A stretch of 33,735 nucleotides of DNA from Nocardiopsis trehalosi NBRC 14201 (GCF_001552555.1 NZ_BCRK01000052.1:1-33735); one strand, 5' to 3'. Positions 23,825 through 33,352 are shown, numbered from the stretch's first letter. Numbers and translations: made by a program. The notes: generated by a model not told the origin, from the sequence alone.

Positions 23825-23851
23825 TTAGTACCTGAGGGCCGTGCGCGTCAA
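23825..23851 (-). promoter_or_regulatory. Candidate promoter of the adenylate cyclase gene
   Basis: On the minus strand TTGACG (23851-23846) and TACTAA (23830-23825) are separated by 15 bases. The -35 match is strong and the spacer short. The rest of the 305-bp gap 23737-24041 shows one hairpin and no gene. Confidence 0.4.
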
Positions 23852-23864
23852 GAATGCCCGGTGG

Positions 23865-23884
23865 CGTGGGGTTATCCCCGCACG
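23865..23884 (-). terminator. Hairpin with TTAT loop, end of the secreted-protein operon
   Basis: CGTGGGG (23865-23871) pairs with CCCC-G-CACG (23876-23884) across a TTAT loop with one bulged G. It stands between the last secreted-protein gene and the cyclase promoter. Confidence 0.4.
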
Positions 23885-24041
23885 GTGCCGACGGGTTCCA
23901 CCACGGGGCGCGTCCGGTCCCCGTTCGGCATCCTCGCACAGGGCCGCGGCGGGCGCGGCGGGAGGGAGGCCGGCGCCGCCCCGGTCGGTGCCGGGTGCGG
24001 CCCGGCGCGCGGGCGGCCCGTCGGGCGGCGGCGGGCGGGTG

Positions 24042-24545
24042 TCAGCGGGGCGTGTCCTGCTCGGCCGGGTGCGCGTCACCGGGTGCGCGGTCCTCGGCGG
24101 CATCGCCGCTGCGCGTGCAGGTGAGCCGGGGCGGAAGGACCGGCCCGTCGGCCGTGTCGGCGTGGGCCCGGTCGGCCGGGAACAGCAGGTGCGAGGTGAA
24201 CAGCAGGTGCAGCGCCGTCAGGTCGGGTTCGGTGAGGACGCAGGTGGCGCCGCCGCCGGGGACCCACACGTCGAAGGCGTGCTCGCCGTCGTCCTCCTCG
24301 GGCTCGGCGGGCGCCTCGGGACCCCGGGGGTCCTCGGCGGAGCCGCCGCGGGGCCCGGCCCCCGGCGGGCCGGGCGGCCGCAGCGGGTCGCGCGGCGGGG
24401 CGTCCGGGTACTCGCCGGGCGTGGGCGGGCCGGGCCGCCCGTCGGCCGGGTCGAGCCCTGCGGCGGCGGGTGCGGCGGCCGCCCCGAGGGCCGCCGCGAC
24501 GAGCGCCCCGGTGAGGACGGCGCGGGAGGTGGTGTGACCGGTCAT
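24042..24545 (-). CDS. Secreted Pro-rich protein, unknown function
   Basis: A 167-residue protein with a classical signal peptide (about 1-29, ending A-P-A-A-A). A Pro/Gly/Glu-rich, probably disordered region follows (30-88), then a small hydrophobic segment A-L-H-L-L-F-T-S-H-L-L-F and two cysteines (in G-A-T-C-V-L and L-T-C-T-R) that could form a disulfide. No family recognised. It is the third of three leftward genes for small exported proteins, 63 bp after the second one and separated by a hairpin. ATG at 24545 has GGGAG ten bases upstream. Whether it functions with the two repeat proteins is unknown. Confidence 0.65.
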   Translation of the reverse strand: MTGHTTSRAVLTGALVAAALGAAAAPAAAGLDPADGRPGPPTPGEYPDAPPRDPLRPPGPPGAGPRGGSAEDPRGPEAPAEPEEDDGEHAFDVWVPGGGATCVLTEPDLTALHLLFTSHLLFPADRAHADTADGPVLPPRLTCTRSGDAAEDRAPGDAHPAEQDTPR

Positions 24546-24581
24546 GATGGTGTGCTCCCTGGTCGACGCGGAGGCGCGGGC

Positions 24582-24602
24582 GGCCCCGGTCGGGCCGGGG
24601 CC
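24582..24602 (-). terminator. Hairpin just after the second small secreted protein gene
   Basis: GGCCCCGG (24582-24589) pairs perfectly with CCGGGGCC (24595-24602) around a TCGGG loop, 7 bp beyond the stop codon at 24609. Confidence 0.5.
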
Positions 24603-24608
24603 GGGTGC

Positions 24609-24860
24609 TCAGCGGGCGGCGCTGGCGGTGGAGGTGACGGCGGCGCCCTTCGGGCCGGCGGTGTAGGTGACGCGGATGTAGGACACCGAGCCGTCGTCGG
24701 CGGCCACGGCCCGCACGAACGTCATCGTGGCGCCCTTGCGGGTGGCCGAGGTGTCCTGCTGGAGGAAGGCGGAGTCGGCCGCGGCGGCGGCCGGGGCGGC
24801 GAAGACGAGCGCGGGGACCGCGCAGGCGAGAAGCGCGAGGCGTCGGGCGGTGGTGGTCAT
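24609..24860 (-). CDS. Small secreted protein with two A-G-P-K-G-A-A-type repeats (repeat protein A)
   Basis: An 83-residue protein with a signal peptide (about 1-28, ending A-A-A-A-A). The 55-residue mature part reads as two copies of a ~25-residue unit: residues 29-57 (D-S-A-F-L-Q-Q-D ... A-D-D-G, with T-R-K-G-A-T in the core) and 59-82 (V-S-Y-I-R-V-T-Y-T-A-G-P-K-G-A-A). The same unit occurs twice in the neighbouring upstream protein at 25073-25393. There are no cysteines and no known domain. ATG at 24860 is preceded by GAGG at six bases; the frame is open far upstream, but that part is a shadow of the neighbour gene. I do not recognise the family; a surface or structural role is only a guess. 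Confidence 0.75.
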   Translation of the reverse strand: MTTTARRLALLACAVPALVFAAPAAAAADSAFLQQDTSATRKGATMTFVRAVAADDGSVSYIRVTYTAGPKGAAVTSTASAAR

Positions 24861-24977
24861 CTGCGACCTCGTTTCCGTGAGCGCCCCGGTCGGTGCCGGA
24901 GCGGACGTGCGGCGCGGGCGGTCCCGCGGCGGTGGTGCGGCGGCCCGGGCCGGTGGCGGCGCCGGGCTGCGGTGCGG

Positions 24978-25009
24978 GAGGGCGGCCGCCGTCGCCGGCG
25001 GCCGCCCTC
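24978..25009 (-). terminator. Perfect 13-bp-stem hairpin between the two repeat-protein genes
   Basis: GAGGGCGGCCGCC (24978-24990) pairs with its exact complement at 24997-25009 around a 6-nt loop. It is the second of two strong hairpins in this 212-bp gap and may terminate or attenuate transcription into repeat protein A. Confidence 0.65.
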
Positions 25010-25026
25010 GTGCGCGAGCGCGCTGC

Positions 25027-25056
25027 GTCATGGGCGGCTCGGTCGCCGCCCATGAC
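25027..25056 (-). terminator. Perfect 12-bp-stem hairpin right after the His/Gly-rich repeat-protein gene
   Basis: GTCATGGGCGGC (25027-25038) pairs perfectly with 25045-25056 around a TCGGTC loop, 16 bp past the stop codon. It is the first hairpin reached by leftward transcripts. Confidence 0.65.
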
Positions 25057-25072
25057 CGCGTCGCCGGGTGCC

Positions 25073-25393
25073 TTAGTCGGCGACGCTGACGATGTCCTCG
25101 GAAGCGGCACCGTGCGGGCCGGCGGCGTCGGCGGACTCGATGTAGATCACACCGCCACCGTGGCCGTGGCCGTGGCCACCCTTGCCCTTGCCCTTGTCGC
25201 CGTGGCCGTGGCCGTGGCCGTGGCCGTCCACGGCGGCGGCGAAGACGTCGTACGAGGCGGCGCCGTGCGGGCCCGCCACGTCGGACTCGTTCTTGTACAC
25301 GCTGTCGGCCATGGCGAGGGACGCACCCCCGACGACCAGGGCCGGAGCGGTGATGGCGACGAAGGCGAGGCGGCGAAGAGACGTGCGGTTCAT
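25073..25393 (-). CDS. Small secreted protein: two A-G-P-H-G-A-A-S repeats flanking a His/Gly-rich linker (repeat protein B)
   Basis: A 106-residue protein with a signal peptide (about 1-29, A-M-A before D30). The mature part has repeat 1 (30-56: S-V-Y-K-N-E-S-D-V-A-G-P-H-G-A-A-S-Y-D-V), a linker of alternating His-Gly and Lys-Gly (57-80; eight His), and repeat 2 (81-105: V-I-Y-I-E-S-A-D-A-A-G-P-H-G-A-A-S-E-D-I). The repeats agree at V/Y, E-S, A-G-P-H-G-A-A-S and D-V/I. The His-rich linker could bind divalent metals. ATG at 25393 follows AAGGGGAT. Repeat protein A downstream carries the same unit twice. No known family comes to mind, so function is open: metal buffering, adhesion or spore-surface roles are guesses. 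Confidence 0.8.
   Translation of the reverse strand: MNRTSLRRLAFVAITAPALVVGGASLAMADSVYKNESDVAGPHGAASYDVFAAAVDGHGHGHGHGDKGKGKGGHGHGHGGGVIYIESADAAGPHGAASEDIVSVAD
25155..25229. repeat. Hexamer tandem repeats encoding the His-Gly / Lys-Gly linker
   Basis: Runs of CCGTGG units at 25157-25175 and 25201-25226 flank three CCCTTG units (25180-25197). They encode the linker on the complementary strand and are potential slippage sites for length variation in steps of two residues. Confidence 0.8.
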
Positions 25394-25859
25394 CTGCGAT
25401 ATCCCCTTCCTGGGACGGCCGGGCGCTCTGCCCGGCCGCGGCGTGCGGCACGCACCCCTGGCCCGCCCTGAGGCGGTGTCGCGGCGCGGTGCCATCCCCT
25501 CGACTGACCCGGTCGGGCGGCCATAACCCTATGGATCTGCTTGTGCGCGGAAAGTAATCTTTAGGGTCGTTGACGTCGTTCTGGCGGACATCGGTGGACA
25601 TCGACGGGCGCGTCGCTCCACCCGCCGGGCACGGGCCTCCGCGCCCCGCCGACGCGGCGCGCCCGTCCCCCGGCGGCACGGCGACACGCCCGCTGCCGCC
25701 GCCCGCGCCCGCCCGTCCGGGGCGCTCCGGCCGCCGGCCGCCCTTCGGCGGACGCCCGCCGGCCCCGAAGCGGCGTCGACGGGCGTCCGCCCGCCGACCT
25801 TCAGGGCGCCATCGGCGCGGACGGCGGGAAGAACCGCCCAGGTGGCGGCGCGGGGGGCG
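25394..25859. promoter_or_regulatory. 466-bp intergenic region upstream of the secreted-protein genes
   Basis: No credible gene; a plus-strand frame at 25570-25962 is Pro/Arg-rich and lacks a ribosome site. The stretch 25521-25570 is much less GC-rich than its surroundings and carries ACCCTA (25526-25531) and TAGGGT (25562-25567) as inverted copies. The first, read leftward as TAGGGT, could be the -10 of the secreted-protein genes, with a leader of about 125 nt. The right part contains the hairpin at 25747-25791. Confidence 0.4.
25747..25791 (-). terminator. Long inverted repeat downstream of the SDR gene
   Basis: A perfect 12-bp arm (25747-25758) pairs with 25780-25791 across a 21-nt loop, starting about 70 bp past the SDR stop codon. 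It is probably the terminator of the SDR transcript. Confidence 0.5.
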
Positions 25860-26732
25860 TCAGCCGGCGAGCCGTTCGCACAGCGCCCAGACGGCGTCGC
25901 GGTTGCGCCGGTCGAGGACCGCGTCGGGCCAGGGGGCGGGGCGGCTCCGCGTGGTGAAGTAGGTCCGGTTGACGCCGCCGACGCGCGGGTCGGCGGCGAG
26001 GTGGATGCTCGATCGCGACGCCTTGACCACGGCCCGCCGTCCGTAGAGGACGGGCATGGCGGCCCGGAGCAGCGGCACGATGGGGCGCGCGGCGGCGGGG
26101 TAGGCGCCGGTCGTCAGGCCCCGGTTCATCGAGGTGTACGCGTGGCCGGGGTAGGCCACATTGAGGGTCGCGCCCTTCCCCTCCAGGCGTTCGGCGAACG
26201 TGTAGCTCATGGCCATCAGCGCCAGCTTGGTCTGGTTGTAGTGCGACAGGCCGACGAAGTCCCGCTCCCCTTGGAGGTTGTCGAGGTCGATCCGGCCCTT
26301 GGGGACGCCGCCGGTGATGTTGACGATCCGCCCCGCACCGGTGCTGGTCAGCGCCGGCAGGAGCAGCCGGGTCAGCAGGTAGGGGGCGATGACGTTGGCG
26401 GCGAAGGTGGTCTCGACGCCGTCCTCGGTCAGCTCGCGCCGCTCCCTGGCCACCCCGACGTTGTTGACGAGCACGTCGAGCCGGTCGTGCCGTTCGAGCA
26501 CCTCCTCGGCGAGCCGGTGCAGATCGCGCCTGCGGGTGAGGTCGGCCGTGTGGACGGCGATGCCGTCGTTGCCGCTGTCGCGCCGGAGTTCCGCCGCCGC
26601 CGCCTCGGCGCGGCCGGGGTCGCGGCCGACGAGCACCACGCGGGCGCCGAGCCGGGCCAGTCCGCGTGCGGTCTCCTTGCCGATGCCGCCGGTGCCTCCG
26701 GTCACCAGGACGGTCGTGCCGCGCAGGGTCAT
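25860..26732 (-). CDS. Short-chain dehydrogenase/reductase (retinol dehydrogenase-like)
   Basis: NAD(P)-dependent oxidoreductase of 290 residues. It has the cofactor loop T-G-G-T-G-G-I-G (11-18), G-R-D after strand two (favouring NADP), N-N-V-G (90-93), the structural N113, and the catalytic pair Y165 and K169 in Y-N-Q-T-K. At the usual catalytic Ser position (N-x-S-S) the sequence is N-I-T-G (138-141), so the Ser is missing unless T140 or a nearby Ser substitutes. The layout R-I-D-L-D-N-L-Q-G-E resembles retinol dehydrogenase-like reductases. ATG at 26732 follows GAGGAGG at eight bases. It is divergent from a TetR gene across 88 bp, so it is probably that regulator's target. The substrate is unknown. 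Confidence 0.9.
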   Translation of the reverse strand: MTLRGTTVLVTGGTGGIGKETARGLARLGARVVLVGRDPGRAEAAAAELRRDSGNDGIAVHTADLTRRRDLHRLAEEVLERHDRLDVLVNNVGVARERRELTEDGVETTFAANVIAPYLLTRLLLPALTSTGAGRIVNITGGVPKGRIDLDNLQGERDFVGLSHYNQTKLALMAMSYTFAERLEGKGATLNVAYPGHAYTSMNRGLTTGAYPAAARPIVPLLRAAMPVLYGRRAVVKASRSSIHLAADPRVGGVNRTYFTTRSRPAPWPDAVLDRRNRDAVWALCERLAG

Positions 26733-26820
26733 CGCTGTCGCCTCCTCGATCGTGGGTCGGCACGACTATGACACCAAATGCAGAACATGTCACCTAGTGT
26801 CGAGTAGTAGACTCCGGTGC
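26733..26820. promoter_or_regulatory. Divergent SDR/TetR promoter with candidate operator
   Basis: Leftward: GTGACA (26795-26790 region, minus strand), a 17-base spacer and CATAGT give a good SDR promoter. Rightward: TAGACT (26808-26813) lies seven bases before the tetR ATG. Between them ATGACACC (26768-26775) and ATGTCACC (26787-26794) are direct near-repeats 19 bp apart, about two helical turns, and the second is followed by CTAGTGTC. TetR binding here would cover both promoters. Confidence 0.45.
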
Positions 26821-27435
26821 ATGACCGAGGGACTGCGGGACCGCACCCGGCGGGCGGTGCGCGCCGAGATCGCCGAGGTGGCGCTCGGCCTGTTCGCCGC
26901 CCAGGGCTTCGACGACACGACCGTCGACCAGATCGCCCGCGCCGCCGGGCTGACCAAGCGCAGCTTCTTCCGCTACTTCCCGACGAAGGAGGACGCCGCC
27001 TTCGCCGGCGTCGACGTCACCGGCGAGCACGTCGTCCACGCCCTGCGCGAGCGGCCCGTCGACGAGACCCCGTGGCGGTCCCTGCACCAGGTGCTGCGCG
27101 ACTGGCAGCAGCGGATCCACGCCTCGGAGCAGGCGGTGGCGAGCCTGCGCCTGATCGAGTCGACGCCGTCCCTGCGCGCCCGCGTGCACGAGAAGCGCGA
27201 ACACTGGCGCGGCGCGGTGAGCGAGGCCCTGCGCGACCGGTCCGACGGCGGTCTCGACGCCTTCACCGCCGACCTGCTCGTCAACGCCGCGACCGCCGCG
27301 CTCGACACGGCCACGCGGGAATGGCTGCGTTCGGGCGGCACCGCCGACCGCCTCGCGCTCCTGGACCGGGCCTTCGCCCTCCTCGGGCCGAAGGAGGCGG
27401 CCGGCGCCGGCCCCTCACGGAACGGGCGTCAGTAG
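26821..27435 (+). CDS. TetR family transcriptional regulator
   Basis: Ligand-responsive repressor of 204 residues. The N-terminal helix-turn-helix domain (about 10-56) is clear: A-L-G-L-F-A-A-Q-G-F-D-D-T-T-V-D-Q-I-A-R-A-A-G-L-T-K-like pattern followed by F-F-R-Y-F-P-T-K-E-D. The rest is a helical ligand-binding domain containing L-R-L-I-E-S-T-P-S-L-R-A-R, found in the AcrR-type MftR-like subset. ATG at 26821 has no Shine-Dalgarno and a -10 hexamer seven bases upstream, so a leaderless mRNA is likely. It is divergent from the SDR gene and probably autoregulated. The 3' end overlaps the convergent birA stop by 7 bp. Confidence 0.94.
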   Translation: MTEGLRDRTRRAVRAEIAEVALGLFAAQGFDDTTVDQIARAAGLTKRSFFRYFPTKEDAAFAGVDVTGEHVVHALRERPVDETPWRSLHQVLRDWQQRIHASEQAVASLRLIESTPSLRARVHEKREHWRGAVSEALRDRSDGGLDAFTADLLVNAATAALDTATREWLRSGGTADRLALLDRAFALLGPKEAAGAGPSRNGRQ

Positions 27436-28286
27436 GCCCCGTCGGCGCGCCGGACGTGCACGACGTCGCCCGCGCTCACGGCCTCGCCGGTCCCGCCGGG
27501 GCCGCGCACCACCAGCCGGCCCTGGGCGTCCACGTCGGCGGCGGTGCCCTCCAGCAGGCGCCCGCCGGGCAGGTGGACCCGCACCCCGAGGCCGATGGTG
27601 GCGCACCGCTCCCGGTACTCCGCCGCCAGTCCGCAGGCGTCGGCGTCGCCCCCGGCGCCGTGCCAGGCGGTGTACCGGTCGGCGAACGCGTCGAGGACCG
27701 CGCGCAGCAGAGCGGCGCGGTCGCGGCCGCCGCCCTCCAGCGCCAGGGAGGTCGCGGTGGGCACCGGCAGTTCGGCCCGGTCCTGGTCGACGTTGAGGCC
27801 CATGCCGATGACCACGCCCGGCCCCTCGGCGGAGAACGCGGCCTCGGCGAGGATGCCGGCGAGCTTGCGCTCCGCGCCCCCGTCGCCGCCGGCGAGCACG
27901 TCGTTGGGCCACTTCAGGCGGGCGCGCACGCCCGAGGCCGCGGCGACGCCCGCGACGGCGGCCGCGCCCATCAGCAGCGGCAGCCAGCCCAGCCGGGCGG
28001 ACGGGACGTCGGGGCGCAGCAGGACCGAGAAGGTGAGGGCGGCGCGCGGCGGGGTGTGGAAGGCCCGGTCGAGCCGGCCCCGGCCCGCCGTCTGGTGCTC
28101 GGTGACGAGCACGGTGCCGCCGGGCGCGCCGCCCTGCGCCGCCCCGACCAGGTCGGTGTTGGTGGACCCGGCCTCGGGGACGACCCGGACCCGCCGCCAC
28201 AGCCCGCCGGGGCGCACCAGGGCGCGTTCCAGTGCGGCCGCGTCGAGCGGGGGCCGGTCGGTACGGGGGGCCGGGTCGGTCGCCAT
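27429..28286 (-). CDS. birA: Biotin--[acetyl-CoA-carboxylase] ligase
   Basis: Activates biotin to biotinyl-AMP and attaches it to carboxyl-carrier domains. The 285-residue protein has S-T-N-T-D (41-45), the biotin/ATP loop G-R-G-R (68-71), K-W-P-N-D (125-129) with the catalytic Lys nearby, G-I-L-A-E and G-M-G-L-N-V, and a C-terminal SH3-like domain. After the G-R-G-R loop it reads L-D-R-A-F where many ligases have x-G-R-x-W. There is no N-terminal helix-turn-helix, so it is an enzyme only, not a repressor. ATG at 28286 fits the family start; the open frame upstream is Pro/Arg-rich. Location near the acyl-CoA carboxylase genes is consistent with modification of the alpha subunit starting at 33483. 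Confidence 0.93.
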   Translation of the reverse strand: MATDPAPRTDRPPLDAAALERALVRPGGLWRRVRVVPEAGSTNTDLVGAAQGGAPGGTVLVTEHQTAGRGRLDRAFHTPPRAALTFSVLLRPDVPSARLGWLPLLMGAAAVAGVAAASGVRARLKWPNDVLAGGDGGAERKLAGILAEAAFSAEGPGVVIGMGLNVDQDRAELPVPTATSLALEGGGRDRAALLRAVLDAFADRYTAWHGAGGDADACGLAAEYRERCATIGLGVRVHLPGGRLLEGTAADVDAQGRLVVRGPGGTGEAVSAGDVVHVRRADGAY

Positions 28287-28598
28287 ACCCCCATTCAACC
28301 GCCCCGCGCGGACGGCCGACGGCCCGCACCCCCGGCGGGGGCCTCCGCCCCGGCACCACCACGGCCGGCCCGCCACACGCCCCGCGAAAGACCGCACACC
28401 GACACCGGCGGCGGCCCGCAGCGGACCGCCCCCGACGCGACGGCATCAGCCGACAGCACGCACACCCCGCGCCGGGACCTCCACCCCGGCGCCGCCGGCG
28501 CGGCCATCCGCCGCAGGTCCCGGCAGAGGGGCGCACACCTGCGCACTGGGGCCGGCCCGCTAGCGGACCGGCCCCGGGGCGGCGTCAGCGGGGCGGCG
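28287..28598. other. 312-bp gap between birA and ppc
   Basis: No credible gene. It holds the birA promoter region (TTGAAT, read leftward, near 28294-28299 is a weak -10 candidate) and the ppc terminator hairpin at its right end. The middle part is GC-rich without recognised elements. Confidence 0.4.
28548..28575 (-). terminator. Hairpin downstream of ppc
   Basis: GGGGCCGG (28548-28555) pairs with CCGGCCCC (28568-28575). After a C/A mismatch an inner CCGC-TA-GCGG extends the stem. It begins 23 bp past the ppc stop on the minus strand. Confidence 0.6.
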
Positions 28599-31241
<2,643 letters not shown>

Positions 31242-31254
31242 GCCCCCGACCCTA
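31242..31254 (-). promoter_or_regulatory. TAGGGT -10 candidate for a leaderless ppc mRNA
   Basis: Read leftward, TAGGGT (31254-31249) is followed by seven bases and the ATG at 31241. There is no obvious -35 at 17 bases. Confidence 0.4.
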
Positions 31255-31283
31255 CCCAGATTGGTCTGAACCACTGGTGAACA

Positions 31284-31404
31284 ACCCCCTGCATTCCCCC
31301 CACCACCCCCACCCACCAGCCACCCCCCGCACCCGGCCGTTCGGGCGGCCCGGGGGCGGTTCCGGGGAGGTGGGGGCGGGGCGCTTGCGGGGGTGGGGTG
31401 GGGG
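31284..31404. promoter_or_regulatory. C-rich then G-rich tracts: opposed G-quadruplex motifs between ppc and accD
   Basis: Plus-strand C runs (31285-31289, 31296-31301, 31306-31310, 31312-31314, 31323-31328) place G runs on the ppc sense strand. Plus-strand G runs (31364-31367, 31372-31376, 31378-31381, 31389-31393, 31395-31398, 31400-31404) with loops of 1-7 nt form a strong quadruplex motif covering the expected accD -35 position. Confidence 0.6.
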
Positions 31405-31410
31405 CGCGGC

Positions 31411-31425
31411 TATCGTGAGGCGTTA
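31411..31425 (+). promoter_or_regulatory. TATCGT -10 candidate for accD
   Basis: TATCGT (31411-31416) lies eight bases before the ATG at 31425. GAGG four bases before the ATG is too close for a good ribosome site. The -35 would fall within the G tracts. Confidence 0.4.
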
Positions 31426-33029
31426 TGGCGACCGAAGCCCCTGAACCGCTGCCCGCGGCGGAGATCGACGTCCACACGACCGCGGGCAAGCTCGCCGACC
31501 TGCAGCGGCGCCGGTACGAAGCCGTCCACGCCGGGTCGCAGCGAGCGATCGAGAAACAGCACGCCAAGGGCAAGATGACCGCCCGGGAGCGCATCGACGC
31601 CCTGCTCGACCCCGGGTCCTTCGTCGAGTTCGACGCCCTGGCCCGGCACCGCGCGACCGGTTTCGGCCTGGCGGCCAACCGCCCCTACGGCGACGGCGTG
31701 GTCACCGGGTACGGCACGGTCGACGGCCGCCCCGTCGCGGTGTTCAGCCAGGACGTCACCGTCTTCGGCGGCTCGCTGGGCGAGGTGTACGGCGAGAAGA
31801 TCGTCAAGGTGCTCGACCACGCCCTGAAGACCGGCTGCCCCGTCGTCGGCATCAACGAGGGCGGTGGCGCCCGCATCCAGGAGGGCGTCGTCGCGCTCGG
31901 CCTCTACGCCGAGATCTTCAAGCGCAACGTGCACGCCTCCGGTGTGGTCCCGCAGATCTCGCTCATCATGGGCGCGGCGGCGGGCGGGCACGTCTACTCG
32001 CCCGCGCTGACCGACTTCGTGGTGATGGTCGACCAGACGTCGCAGATGTTCATCACCGGACCCGACGTCATCAAGACCGTCACCGGCGAGGACGTCACCA
32101 TGGAGGACCTCGGCGGCGCGCGGGCGCACAACACCCGCTCGGGGGTCGCGCACTACATGGGCGCCGACGAGCAGGACGCGCTCGACTACGTGCGCGAGCT
32201 GCTGTCCTACCTCCCGGGCAACAACCTCGCCGACCCGCCCGCGCTCCCGTTCGACCCGGAGCCGGAGGTCACCGACACCGACCGGGAACTCGACACCTTC
32301 GTCCCCGACTCCGCCAACCAGCCCTACGACATGCACCACGTCGTGGAGCACGTCCTGGACGACGGCGCGTTCCTGGAGGTCCACCCGCACTTCGCCACCA
32401 ACATCGTGGTGGGCTACGGGCGGGTCGACGGCCGCCCGGTGGGCGTGGTGGCCAACCAGCCGCTGAGCCTGGCCGGCTGCCTGGACATCGACGCCGCCGA
32501 GAAGGCTGCCCGGTTCGTGCGCACCTGCGACGCCTTCAACATCCCGGTGCTGACGTTCGTGGACGTCCCCGGGTTCCTGCCGGGCACCGACCAGGAGTGG
32601 AACGGCATCATCCGGCGCGGCGCCAAGCTCATCTACGCCTACGCCGAGGCCACCGTCCCGCTGATCACCGTGATCACCCGCAAGGCGTTCGGCGGCGCCT
32701 ACGACGTCATGGGCTCCAAGCACCTCGGCGCCGACATCAACCTGGCCTGGCCCACCGCCCAGATCGCGGTGATGGGCGCCCAGGGCGCGGTGAACATCCT
32801 GCACCGCCGCACGCTGGCGGCCTCCGACGACGTGGAGGCCGAGCGCGCCCGGCTCGTCCAGGAGTACGAGGACACCCTGCTCAACCCCTACGCCGCCGCC
32901 GAACGCGGCTACGTCGACGGGGTGATCCTGCCGTCGGAGACCCGGGTGGCGATCGCCAAGGGGCTGCGGTCGCTGGCCGACAAGCGGCGGCAGCTCCCGC
33001 CGAAGAAGCACGGCAACATCCCGCTGTGA
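31425..33029 (+). CDS. pccB: Acyl-CoA carboxylase beta (carboxyltransferase) subunit, propionyl-CoA type
   Basis: Transfers carboxyl from carboxybiotin to acyl-CoA, making methylmalonyl-CoA or malonyl-CoA. The 534-residue protein has the two crotonase-like halves: N-terminal with [16 protein letters not shown] and G-G-G-A-R-I-Q-E-G for acyl-CoA, and C-terminal with [12 protein letters not shown] and [14 protein letters not shown]. Asp427 in A-Y-D-V-M is the position that in Streptomyces PccB (Asp422) favours propionyl-CoA, while acetyl-preferring subunits carry Ile there. The epsilon subunit and biotinylated alpha subunit genes follow on the same strand, so this is one holoenzyme operon. Start ATG at 31425 is probably leaderless. 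Confidence 0.94.
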   Translation: MATEAPEPLPAAEIDVHTTAGKLADLQRRRYEAVHAGSQRAIEKQHAKGKMTARERIDALLDPGSFVEFDALARHRATGFGLAANRPYGDGVVTGYGTVDGRPVAVFSQDVTVFGGSLGEVYGEKIVKVLDHALKTGCPVVGINEGGGARIQEGVVALGLYAEIFKRNVHASGVVPQISLIMGAAAGGHVYSPALTDFVVMVDQTSQMFITGPDVIKTVTGEDVTMEDLGGARAHNTRSGVAHYMGADEQDALDYVRELLSYLPGNNLADPPALPFDPEPEVTDTDRELDTFVPDSANQPYDMHHVVEHVLDDGAFLEVHPHFATNIVVGYGRVDGRPVGVVANQPLSLAGCLDIDAAEKAARFVRTCDAFNIPVLTFVDVPGFLPGTDQEWNGIIRRGAKLIYAYAEATVPLITVITRKAFGGAYDVMGSKHLGADINLAWPTAQIAVMGAQGAVNILHRRTLAASDDVEAERARLVQEYEDTLLNPYAAAERGYVDGVILPSETRVAIAKGLRSLADKRRQLPPKKHGNIPL

Positions 33030-33103
33030 CACCCCGGGCCCGGTCCGCCGGGCCGCCGGCCGCGCCGCGCGCGGCCGGCGGGGGAGGTAAAGGAGAGGCA
33101 CCG

Positions 33104-33352
33104 ATGTCCCACCCCGCGCCGGAGTCCGGTCCCGCGCCGTTCCTGCGGCTGGTGCGCGGCCGCCCCTCGCCCGAGGAGGCCGCCGCGCTGGTCGCGGTGC
33201 TGACCGCGCGCGCCCGGGCGGCGGCCGCCGCCCGCGACGCCGCCGCGGCCGCCCCGGAGCCCCGCTCGGCCTGGTCCGACCGGTCGCGCCTGGTCCGCCG
33301 CCCGCTCGCCCCCGGCCCGGGGGCGTGGCGCCGGAGCCTGCACCCCGGGTGA
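33104..33352 (+). CDS. accE: Acyl-CoA carboxylase epsilon subunit
   Basis: Small actinobacterial subunit that stabilises and stimulates the alpha-beta carboxylase complex. The 82-residue protein has the family pattern: [13 protein letters not shown] near 13-25, a helix [10 protein letters not shown], an Ala-rich linker, and the C-terminal S-A-W-S-D-R ... P-G-P-G-A-W-R. ATG at 33104 follows AAGGAGAGG at about six bases. It lies 74 bp after pccB and 130 bp before the alpha subunit, an order common in actinobacteria. Confidence 0.92.
   Translation: MSHPAPESGPAPFLRLVRGRPSPEEAAALVAVLTARARAAAAARDAAAAAPEPRSAWSDRSRLVRRPLAPGPGAWRRSLHPG

Noticed and set aside
25570-25962. 130-codon plus-strand ORF overlapping the SDR end
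   Set aside because: Pro/Arg-rich, no ribosome site, and contains a large inverted repeat; likely non-coding.
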